From Terrimonas ferruginea DSM 30193 (GTDB lineage Bacteria; Bacteroidota; Bacteroidia; Chitinophagales; Chitinophagaceae), in the NCBI RefSeq assembly GCF_000425585.1, contig NZ_AUDS01000020.1, positions 62,001-126,000 of the forward strand: a stretch of DNA of 64,000 nt, read 5' to 3'. Position numbers and translations under genes: made by a program. Below are positions 46,707 through 54,119 of the stretch, piece by piece (the first letter of the stretch is position 1; each line of letters starts with the position of its first letter). A model generated the notes under the pieces. That model was given only the letters and a program-made list of their open reading frames with translations, was not told the DNA's origin and ran no database searches.

Positions 46707-48434
46707 ATGAACAATCTCTCAACTCCCGACTACGTAATATTCTTTATCTACTTCGTATTGGTAGCCGGGTATGGTTACTGGATCTACCGGCGTAAGAGAA
46801 AGTCGACGATGAATACCAAAGACTTCTTTCTGGCGGAAGGATCACTTACCTGGTGGGCCATTGGTGCCTCGCTGATTGCATCTAACATATCTGCCGAGCA
46901 GTTTATCGGTATGAGCGGTGAAGGATTTTTTGTGGGAACGGCGGTAGCTGCCTACGAATGGATCGCCGCTATTGCGCTGATCATTATCGCCATCTGGTTT
47001 ATTCCCATTTATCTGAAAAATAAAATATATACGATGCCGCAGTTTTTGAAAACGCGGTATAACGAAACGGTGGCGCTGATCATGGCCGTATTCTGGCTGT
47101 TTCTGTATGTATTTGTAAATCTTACCTCCATTCTTTATCTCGGTGCCGTAGCGATCAATGGATTACTGGGTGGCGGACACCTGCATATCATCATGATCGT
47201 GCTGATGGCCATGGCCCTGCTCATCACGCTGGGTGGTATGAAAGTGATCGGTTATACCGACGTAATACAAGTAGCCGTGTTGATCATTGGCGGATTTGCG
47301 ACCGTATACATGGCGCTGCAAATTGTAGACGAACGCATCAATAATGTTGCAAACGGAGATGCCATAGCGGGATTGAAAACACTGTTCGGCCAGGCACCGG
47401 AACACTTTAAGATGATCCTGCCCAAGCCGGAAGTCACTACTACCACGATCGACATGCCGGAGAACCTTGATGTGCAGAAATATGTGGTACTGCCGGGTAT
47501 CGCGATGTATTTTGCGGGGCAATGGATCGTAAACCTGAACTATTGGGGATGTAACCAGTATATCACGCAACGTGCACTGGGAGCGGATCTGCAAACGGCC
47601 CGTACGGGTATCCTGTTTGCCGGATTCCTGAAACTCTTCATGCCGGTGATTGTAATGTTGCCGGGTATCGCGGCTTATGTACTGCATAAAAACGGGCAAT
47701 TGCCAGGGTTCGATGGTGTGAAAGACAACGCGTATTCAGCCATTCTTGCCTTCCTTCCTACAGGGTTGAAGGGGCTGGCGGTGGCGGCACTGACAGCGGC
47801 GATCGTGGCATCGCTGGCGGGTAAAGCTAACAGCATCTCTACCATCTTTACATTGGATGTGTATAAGAAATACCTGAACAAAAACGCGGAAGAAAAGAAG
47901 ATGGTATGGATTGGCCGTGCTACCGTAATTGTGGCAATGCTGGTTGCGCTCCTGTTTACCTGGGAGGATCTGCTGGGTATTGGCGGCGAGGGTGGATTTA
48001 CCTTTATTCAGAAATATACGGGCTTTATCAGTCCGGGTGTATTTGCGATGTTTATCCTCGGTATGTTCTGGAAACGTACAACAGGTACTGCGGCACTCGT
48101 TGGTGTGATCCTTGGATTTGTGCTGGCGATCTTCTTCAACAACTATGCGGTATCGCTCTTTGGAAAAGAAACCTGGTTGTATACGGCGTTTGAATACCAG
48201 AAAATGGAGAAAGGCGTAGTGCATACGATTGTGGAAATTCCTTTCCTGATCAACATGGGCTGGTCGTTCTTCTTCACGGTGCTCACGATGGTGGGTATCA
48301 GTCTCGCCGGACCACGTGTGAATCCGAAGGCTTTTGAGATCGATGCGGAAATGTTCCGGGTGAAACCGAAGACTGTGGTGATGATCGTGATCACACTCAT
48401 GATCCTCGGTGCGCTTTATGCACGATTCTGGTAA
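46707..48434 (+). CDS. SSS-family sodium:sugar symporter
   Basis: A 575-residue inner-membrane transporter of the solute:sodium symporter family, with about 14 hydrophobic segments from VIFFIYFVLVAGYGYWI to the final VVMIVITLMILGALY. SLTWWAIGASLIASNISAEQFIGMSG and the long central loops resemble SGLT-type sugar carriers. The xylan context suggests xylose or another released pentose as substrate; this is inference. It is separated from GH10 by a terminator and a 130-base promoter region in which TACATTTA resembles a -7 box with one mismatch. Another terminator follows it. Confidence 0.9.
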   Translation: MNNLSTPDYVIFFIYFVLVAGYGYWIYRRKRKSTMNTKDFFLAEGSLTWWAIGASLIASNISAEQFIGMSGEGFFVGTAVAAYEWIAAIALIIIAIWFIPIYLKNKIYTMPQFLKTRYNETVALIMAVFWLFLYVFVNLTSILYLGAVAINGLLGGGHLHIIMIVLMAMALLITLGGMKVIGYTDVIQVAVLIIGGFATVYMALQIVDERINNVANGDAIAGLKTLFGQAPEHFKMILPKPEVTTTTIDMPENLDVQKYVVLPGIAMYFAGQWIVNLNYWGCNQYITQRALGADLQTARTGILFAGFLKLFMPVIVMLPGIAAYVLHKNGQLPGFDGVKDNAYSAILAFLPTGLKGLAVAALTAAIVASLAGKANSISTIFTLDVYKKYLNKNAEEKKMVWIGRATVIVAMLVALLFTWEDLLGIGGEGGFTFIQKYTGFISPGVFAMFILGMFWKRTTGTAALVGVILGFVLAIFFNNYAVSLFGKETWLYTAFEYQKMEKGVVHTIVEIPFLINMGWSFFFTVLTMVGISLAGPRVNPKAFEIDAEMFRVKPKTVVMIVITLMILGALYARFW

Positions 48435-48461
48435 AAACGTTTGGAAAAATAAAATACCTTT

Positions 48462-48501
48462 ATGCGGCATCTTACAAAAAGTAGGGTGCCGCATTTTTTT
48501 T
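48462..48501 (+). terminator. intrinsic terminator after the symporter gene
   Basis: ATGCGGCA plus CTTAC pairs with GTAGG plus TGCCGCAT (one mismatched base) around AAAAA, followed by seven or more T. It ends 13 bases before the next start codon, so the small gene downstream must either rely on read-through or start within the T-tract. Confidence 0.85.
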
Positions 48502-48514
48502 AAATAAATGAATT

Positions 48515-48943
48515 ATGAAAAAGGGAATGGTTCTGCTGTTGATGTTGGTGCTGGTGATGGGTGCTGCTGCGCAAGACAAGAAGCTGGAAGCCGTAACAGC
48601 GGCTGCGGAAAAATTGCGGATAGCGATGATCGATGCGGACAGTGCCACATTGAGTTCACTGGCGGATGAGCAACTGAGCTATGGTCATTCCGGAGGTGCT
48701 GTTGAAAACAAAAAAGAATTCGTGGCAAAAATAACCAGCGGCCGGTCTGACTTTGTCACGATTGCGATTACCAGCCAGACGGTGAGTGTTGCGGGCAATA
48801 CGGCGATTATCCGTCATCACCTGGAAGCGGCGACAAATGACAGCGGCAAGCCGGGTACTGTTAAACTGCAGGTGATGCAGGTATGGTACAAAGCGAAAGG
48901 TAAATGGAAATTACTGGCGCGTCAGGCCGTTAAGGCTTCCTGA
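48515..48943 (+). CDS. secreted NTF2-like (DUF4440-type) protein
   Basis: A 142-residue exported protein (signal peptide MKKGMVLLLMLVLVMGAAAQ). The mature part has the NTF2-like cone fold pattern: an N-terminal helix with VTAAAEKLRIAMIDADSATLSSLADEQL, SYGHSGG, KEFVAKITSG, and strands ending VMQVWYKAKGKWKLLARQA. Such DUF4440-like proteins are common in Bacteroidota and have no agreed function. The neighbour on the other strand ends back to back with it (stop codons adjacent at 48943/48944). There is no visible link to xylan use except its place just after the symporter terminator. Confidence 0.75.
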   Translation: MKKGMVLLLMLVLVMGAAAQDKKLEAVTAAAEKLRIAMIDADSATLSSLADEQLSYGHSGGAVENKKEFVAKITSGRSDFVTIAITSQTVSVAGNTAIIRHHLEAATNDSGKPGTVKLQVMQVWYKAKGKWKLLARQAVKAS

Positions 48944-49132
48944 TCATCCTCCGATCGAGCCTTCTATCTTTTTCTTGGTGAGGAAAACATATTCCTCCAT
49001 GGTGATTTTTCCCTGAAATAAATAATTGTACAGTATTTCATGATCAGGGCGTACCGGCCTGGCGGGCATGTCCTGTTTAGGTTGGTCAGCCGTTTGCTGT
49101 TCCGGTGGTGTTTGTTCGGTTGTAGTGCACAT
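48944..49132 (-). CDS. small SHOCT-like protein
   Basis: A 62-residue protein with a proline- and glutamine-rich N-terminal half (TPPEQQTADQPKQDMPARP) and a C-terminal stretch EILYNYLFQGKITMEEYVFL followed by a short lysine run. That stretch follows the spacing of the SHOCT short helical domain (hydrophobic-Leu, Gly-x-Ile-Thr-x-Glu-Glu-hydrophobic). Two cues support a real gene: codon use in the SHOCT part, and a stop that abuts the neighbour's stop exactly. No signal peptide or membrane segment is seen. A perfect 15-bp palindrome lies 49 bases upstream of the ATG at 49132. The function is unknown. Confidence 0.5.
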   Translation of the reverse strand: MCTTTEQTPPEQQTADQPKQDMPARPVRPDHEILYNYLFQGKITMEEYVFLTKKKIEGSIGG

Positions 49133-49180
49133 GGTTTATTCGTTTTGGTGATGGGATGACCCGCACGAGGCGAATTTAAT

Positions 49181-49195
49181 GTGTATAATATACAC
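49181..49195. promoter_or_regulatory. perfect 15-bp palindrome, operator candidate
   Basis: GTGTATAATATACAC is a perfect inverted repeat around a central A. It sits between the divergent 62-residue gene (ATG at 49132, minus) and the PDDEXK nuclease gene (ATG at 49361, plus). Its size and symmetry suit a dimeric repressor. The regulator is unknown, and no regulator gene lies beside it. Confidence 0.5.
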
Positions 49196-49360
49196 GAAGG
49201 TAAAGCGTTTTCGCCGTCCGGCGATGTTAAAAAAATGCACATTGGGGTAAGGGTCTGATTGTGAAGGATGTTCGTTTTGTATTAAGTGTTTTTTCACCGG
49301 CTAATGGGTTGCGTCCGGTTATTTTTACACCGCCATCTTCCATTTTTAAAATCAATTAAA

Positions 49361-50350
49361 ATGGAACTCAACCCACAGGTACTTCAACAGGTGCAATCAG
49401 TCATTCATCAGGCAAGAGAAAATGCAGTCAGAGCTGTAGATACGCAGCGCGTACGCATGTATTGGGAAATAGGACGCATAATATTCGAAGAAGAGCAAAA
49501 AGGACAACAACGGGCTGCATACGGAGAATTTTTAATACGCAGCCTTTCGCGCGAATTAAAACCCGCTTTTGGCAGCGGGTTTTCTACAAGACAATTACAT
49601 CTATACAGACAATTTTATAAGGTTTATCCAATTGTGAACGCACTGCGTTCACAATTCAATTGGACACATTTTCGCATATTTATCAGGATTGAAAATCAAT
49701 CTAAAAGAGAATTTTATATGGCTGAAACGATAAAAAACTGCTGGACTGCCAGGCAACTGGAGCGGCAGGTCGGCAGCCAGCTTTATGAACGACTTTTACT
49801 CAGCAATAACCCGGAAGAAGTGCTGGCCGTAGCAAAAAATCTGAAGGCGCCGGAAAATGCGACGGAAATTATAAAAGATCCCATGGTACTCGAGTTTCTG
49901 GGATTAAAGAGAGAATCTACTTATTATGAAAAGGATCTTGAACACGCCATCATTACCAACCTGCAGGAGTTTATGCTGGAAATGGGAAATGGTTTTTCTT
50001 TCGTAGCAAGACAAAGACGTATTCTTTTGGAAAGTGATGAGTTCTTTATCGACCTCGTGTTCTACAATCGCCTTCTTCGTTGTTTTGTTATCATGGAAAT
50101 AAAGACGCATAAACTCACGCATGAAGACCTGGGCCAGTTGCAGATGTATGTCAACTACTATGATCGTAAAGAAAAACTATCTGAAGAAAATCCAACTATC
50201 GGCATATTATTATGTGCGGATAAAAACAATGCGGTGGTTCAGTACTCATTGCCTGAAAATAATAACAGGATTTATGCAAGCCAATACCAACTGTATCTTC
50301 CGACAGAACAGCAATTATTGACCGAAATGCGCAAAAACTGGAGCCGGTAG
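49361..50350 (+). CDS. YhcG-type PDDEXK nuclease domain protein (DUF1016)
   Basis: A roughly 329-residue protein of the YhcG/DUF1016 family. I start it at the ATG at 49361 (MELNPQVLQQVQ) instead of an ATG 25 codons upstream, whose residues do not fit the family. The N-terminal DUF1016 region has YWEIGRIIFEEEQKGQQRA, LSRELKPAFGSGFSTRQL, NWTHFRIFIRIENQSKREF and NCWTARQLERQV. The C-terminal nuclease domain has GNGFSFVARQRR, DEFFIDLVFYN and FVIMEIK, which supply the D...ExK metal-binding residues, then GQLQMYVNYYD. Members often sit near restriction-modification genes; here it stands alone. A nuclease role is inferred from the intact motif. Confidence 0.85.
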   Translation: MELNPQVLQQVQSVIHQARENAVRAVDTQRVRMYWEIGRIIFEEEQKGQQRAAYGEFLIRSLSRELKPAFGSGFSTRQLHLYRQFYKVYPIVNALRSQFNWTHFRIFIRIENQSKREFYMAETIKNCWTARQLERQVGSQLYERLLLSNNPEEVLAVAKNLKAPENATEIIKDPMVLEFLGLKRESTYYEKDLEHAIITNLQEFMLEMGNGFSFVARQRRILLESDEFFIDLVFYNRLLRCFVIMEIKTHKLTHEDLGQLQMYVNYYDRKEKLSEENPTIGILLCADKNNAVVQYSLPENNNRIYASQYQLYLPTEQQLLTEMRKNWSR

Positions 50351-50429
50351 TATGTTGTGAGCCAGCCCTGTTTCCCTCTCAGCCGCTATTTACAAAACTC
50401 CGCTCACCCATCCATCCCGCACTGTTATT

Positions 50430-50500
50430 TCCGGCAACGATTGCGTAAATAAATGGTTCTATTTGCTTCACGGTCAACTATTTTGGGGTAAACTTGTAGC
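50430..50500 (+). promoter_or_regulatory. GH28 operon promoter region with conserved AACGATTGC site
   Basis: AACGATTGC at 50436-50444 is part of GGCAACGATTGCG, in which GCAA and TTGC form an inverted repeat around CGA. The stretch CCGGCAACGATTGCGTAAAT is nearly identical to 16166-16184 before the pectin susC. A -7-like TAAACTTG lies at 50489-50496, 53 bases after the motif; at the susC promoter the comparable TAGACTTG is 54 bases away. The shared geometry suggests the same regulator and promoter arrangement for both pectin transcripts. Its binding is inferred. Confidence 0.6.
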
Positions 50501-50542
50501 TCCTAACCCCGGCGTGCCGGGTTTCAAAATGGATTGCGTGCT

Positions 50543-52171
50543 ATGAATAGAAACTTTGCTCTCCTTGCATTTTTGCTGTTGTTCTCGTGGACTTTAACGG
50601 CTCAGACCGCACCCAAACTGCCGGTCATCACAGCCGCTAAATTGAAGGCTACACCATTCCCCATTGCCCGGTATGGTGCTGTGCCTGACGGCAATACCCT
50701 GAACACAAAAGCTATCCAGTCCGCCATCGACGCCTGCAGCAAAGCCGGCGGTGGTAAAGTGATCGTGCCTTCAGGACTGTGGCTCACCGGCCCCATCGTA
50801 TTGAAGTCGTACGTAAACCTCCACCTCGAAACAGGTGCTACCTTGCTTTTTACCAAAGACATTAATGAATACCCCCTTGTAAAAACCAACTGGGAAGGTC
50901 TGGACCAGATGCGCAACCAGGCTCCCATCTCCGCCGACAACGCCGTACATATCGCCATCACCGGTAAAGGTATTGTAGATGGCAATGGCGATATCTGGCG
51001 CTCCGTTAAGAAAGACAAACTCACCGAAAGCCAATGGAAAAAACTTATTAATTCCGGCGGTGTGTTGAGCGAAGACAAAAAAACATGGTATCCTTCCGAG
51101 AAATCAAAAAAAGGACACCAGATGCAACATCCGGGTGCTATCAGCCCCGAAAAAGATGAAGCCTTCTATAACAGCATCAAAGATTTTCTCCGTCCCAACC
51201 TCGTGGTACTCACAAGCTGCAAATACGTCTTGCTCGAAGGGGTTACTTTTCAAAATAGTCCCGCCTGGTGCCTGCACCCGCTCATGACAGATCACCTCAC
51301 AGTCAGAAACGTTTCTGTTAAAAATCCCTGGTATGCACAGAACGGCGATGGCATCGACGTGGAAAGTTGCAGCAACGTACTCATCGAAAACAGCGTCTTC
51401 GATGTGGGCGACGATGGCCTCTGTATCAAGAGCGGCCGCGATGCCGAAGGACGTAAAAGAGGTAAGCCTACACAAAACGTGATCATCCGCGGTTGTACCG
51501 TTTATGCTTCCCACGGTGGTTTTGTGATCGGCAGCGAAATGAGCGGCGGCGCACGCAATATTCATGTTAGCAATTGCACATTCGTTGGTTCCGATATCGG
51601 TCTGCGTTTCAAAACAACACGCGGCCGCGGCGGTATCGTGGAAGATATTTTCATCAGGGATATCTACATGAAAGATATCCCGGGAGAAGCCATTCTTTTC
51701 GACATGTATTACATGGCTAAAGATCCTATTCCCCTGTCAGGAGAAAAACGTGAACTGCCGAAAGTAGAAATGAAACCTGTCGACGAGTCTACGCCGCAGT
51801 TCCGCAATTTCCATATCAGCAATGTGTATTGCAACGGTGCCAGCAAAGCTGTGTTCATCCGCGGCCTTCCCGAAATGCATATCAAAAACATCACATTGGA
51901 AAACATGGTATTGCAGGCTGATCAGGGCATCGATATCCAGGAAGCGACTGATATCCGTTTCAAAAATGTAAAAGTGATTTCCAAAGACACTAACCCGGTG
52001 GTGGATATCATCAACAGTGATAATATTTCCTTCGATAAACTCACTTATGCCGACCAGGCCGAACTGTTGTTCCGCGTGAGCGGAGAACGCAGCAACAAGA
52101 TCAATACCAGTGGCACAGATGCCGGCAAGGCAAAGAAGAAAGTGAGTTTTGAGTTAGGCGCTAAAGAATAA
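50543..52171 (+). CDS. GH28 polygalacturonase / exo-galacturonidase
   Basis: A 543-residue exported beta-helix glycosidase that hydrolyses galacturonic acid linkages in pectin. The ATG at 50543 gives the signal peptide MNRNFALLAFLLLFSWTLTAQ; an in-frame TTG at 50534 is less likely. The GH28 motifs are visible: NGDGID (D269), GDDGLCIKSG (D290, D291), SHGGFVIGSE (H324) and LRFKTTRGRGG. It heads an eight-gene operon that ends with the transporter, and its stop overlaps the start of GH105 by one base. Endo or exo action cannot be decided from the sequence; pairing with uronate catabolism favours release of monomers. Confidence 0.94.
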   Translation: MNRNFALLAFLLLFSWTLTAQTAPKLPVITAAKLKATPFPIARYGAVPDGNTLNTKAIQSAIDACSKAGGGKVIVPSGLWLTGPIVLKSYVNLHLETGATLLFTKDINEYPLVKTNWEGLDQMRNQAPISADNAVHIAITGKGIVDGNGDIWRSVKKDKLTESQWKKLINSGGVLSEDKKTWYPSEKSKKGHQMQHPGAISPEKDEAFYNSIKDFLRPNLVVLTSCKYVLLEGVTFQNSPAWCLHPLMTDHLTVRNVSVKNPWYAQNGDGIDVESCSNVLIENSVFDVGDDGLCIKSGRDAEGRKRGKPTQNVIIRGCTVYASHGGFVIGSEMSGGARNIHVSNCTFVGSDIGLRFKTTRGRGGIVEDIFIRDIYMKDIPGEAILFDMYYMAKDPIPLSGEKRELPKVEMKPVDESTPQFRNFHISNVYCNGASKAVFIRGLPEMHIKNITLENMVLQADQGIDIQEATDIRFKNVKVISKDTNPVVDIINSDNISFDKLTYADQAELLFRVSGERSNKINTSGTDAGKAKKKVSFELGAKE

Positions 52172-54096
52172 TGATGGCTATGAGCAGACCCCTGAAACAA
52201 CTACTCGGTTTACTATTATTGTTGACAGGCTCCACCGCATTTGCGCAGGAGCCTTATTCGCAAAGACTGGCCAACACCGCCATTCATATCTGGCCCGATT
52301 CTTTTTCCATGCGGCCCGGAACGCCCGCGCGCTGGAGCTACGATCAGGGCGTGATCCTCAAAGGTGTTGAACATATATGGGAAGCTACGGGCGACCCGAA
52401 GTGGTTCAACTATATCCAGACAAGCATGGATCATTATGTAAACGACCAGGGCGAGATCAAAGATTATCATCCTGACACCTACAATATCGATCATGTCAAT
52501 AACGGGAAGTTGTTACTCACGCTTTACCGCGTAACAGGCAAAGACAAATACCGCAAAGCTGTCGATCGCCTGCGTCAGCAGTTAATTACACATCCCCGCA
52601 CCAAAGAAGGCGGCTTCTGGCACAAGAAGATCTATGATTGGCAAATGTGGCTCGATGGCTTATACATGGGCCAGCCATTCTATGCCGAGTACGCACAGGT
52701 GTTTGGCGAAGACACCATATTCAATGATGTGACCCGCCAGTTTGTATTGATGGAAAAGAATGCCCGCGATGCAAAAACAGGGCTGCTTTATCATGGTTAC
52801 GACGAGAGCCGCACGCAAAAGTGGGCCGACAAAACCACCGGCCGCTCTCCGCATGTTTGGGCGCGTGCCCTCGGTTGGTACGGTATGGCCATGGTCGACG
52901 TACTCGATTATTTTCCCGCCAATCATCCCGGTCGCGACAGCATCATCGCTATCCTGAATCGTTTTGCCGCCGCCGTTACCAAAGTGCAGGATGCAAAAAC
53001 CGGCCTGTGGTATGATATTGTGGACATGCCTAAAGAGAAACGCAATTACTTCGAAGCATCCGCTTCCAGCATGCTCGTGTACACATTGGCCAAAGGCGTT
53101 CGCAAAGGTTATCTCCCGGCTTCCTACCAGGCAAAAGCACAACTCGGTTTCAAGGGACTCGTGAATAAATTCATTCAGAAAGACAGTGCCGGTCTTACCA
53201 ATCTTTCCGGCACGGTGAGCGTTTCAGGTCTCGGTGGTAAACCCTACCGCGACGGCAGCTTTGATTATTATATGAGCGAAAAAGTAATCGTGAACGATCC
53301 CAAAGGAATGGGCGCATTCATTCTTGCCGCTACGGAGATTGAAATGATCCCCAAACTTTCCACCGGCAAAGGTAAAACCGTTTTGCTCGATAATTATTTT
53401 AACAACGAATGGCGTAAAGATGCTTCAGGACGCACCTGGGGCTGGCATTATACCTGGGACGACCGTTCCAATGGCGGGTATAATTTCCTTGGTCAGTTGT
53501 TTGAACAATACGGGGCTTCAACCGCTACATTGAAAACCGCACCCACTGCCGCCAATCTGAAAAATGCTGCTGTTTATATCATCGTGGATCCCGATACGGA
53601 AAAGGAAACGGCTAAACCGAATTACGTACAGCCCGCCGATGTTGAGGCAATCGCCACCTGGGTAAAAAATGGCGGCGTGCTGGTATTGCTGGGGAATGAT
53701 GCCGGCAATGCAGAGTTTAAACAGTTCAATACACTGGCGAAAAAATTCGGGATCATTTTTAACGAAGACAACAAACTGATGGTACAAAACAATCAGTACG
53801 ATCAGGGAAAAGTGATCATTCCGAAAGGTAATCCCGTTTTCCGCACCGCAGCAAACGTTTACCTGAAAGAGATCAGCACGCTCCAGTTGAGTGCACCCGC
53901 TACGCCGCTGCTCAAGGCCGGCAACGATGTGGCGATGGCTACGGCGCGTTACGGCAAAGGTGTTGTTTTCGCCCTTGGCGATCCCTGGATTTACAACGAA
54001 TACGTGGATGGCAGAAAATTGCCGCTGCAGTACGAAAATTTCAAAGCCGCATCCGATTGGGTTCGCTGGCTGCTGCAGCAAACAAAGAAGAAATGA
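52171..54096 (+). CDS. GH105 unsaturated galacturonyl hydrolase with extra C-terminal domain
   Basis: A 641-residue exported enzyme (signal peptide ending TAFAQ). Residues about 25-395 form the GH88/GH105 helical barrel: QGVILKGVEHIWEATGDPKW, the catalytic acid in WLDGLYMGQPF (D162), HVWARALGWYGMAMVDVLDYFP and NYFEASASSMLVYTLAKGVRKG. It removes the unsaturated uronic residue left by pectate lyase. The last 235 or so residues are a second domain of the DUF4350/class I glutaminase-like type (KTVLLDNYFNNEW, VQPADVEAIATWVKNGGVLVL, GKGVVFALGDPWIYNEY), whose function is unknown to me. The two-domain length is about 250 residues more than single-domain GH105 enzymes. Its start overlaps the GH28 stop. 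Confidence 0.9.
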   Translation: MMAMSRPLKQLLGLLLLLTGSTAFAQEPYSQRLANTAIHIWPDSFSMRPGTPARWSYDQGVILKGVEHIWEATGDPKWFNYIQTSMDHYVNDQGEIKDYHPDTYNIDHVNNGKLLLTLYRVTGKDKYRKAVDRLRQQLITHPRTKEGGFWHKKIYDWQMWLDGLYMGQPFYAEYAQVFGEDTIFNDVTRQFVLMEKNARDAKTGLLYHGYDESRTQKWADKTTGRSPHVWARALGWYGMAMVDVLDYFPANHPGRDSIIAILNRFAAAVTKVQDAKTGLWYDIVDMPKEKRNYFEASASSMLVYTLAKGVRKGYLPASYQAKAQLGFKGLVNKFIQKDSAGLTNLSGTVSVSGLGGKPYRDGSFDYYMSEKVIVNDPKGMGAFILAATEIEMIPKLSTGKGKTVLLDNYFNNEWRKDASGRTWGWHYTWDDRSNGGYNFLGQLFEQYGASTATLKTAPTAANLKNAAVYIIVDPDTEKETAKPNYVQPADVEAIATWVKNGGVLVLLGNDAGNAEFKQFNTLAKKFGIIFNEDNKLMVQNNQYDQGKVIIPKGNPVFRTAANVYLKEISTLQLSAPATPLLKAGNDVAMATARYGKGVVFALGDPWIYNEYVDGRKLPLQYENFKAASDWVRWLLQQTKKK

Positions 54097-54119
54097 TTTT
54101 GTTTTTATAAAGGATACTT

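Noticed and set aside
49286-49360. N-terminal extension of the YhcG-type protein (25 codons)
   Set aside because: The residues (MFFHRLMGCVRLFLHRHL and following) do not fit the family, and a proper family start is present at 49361.
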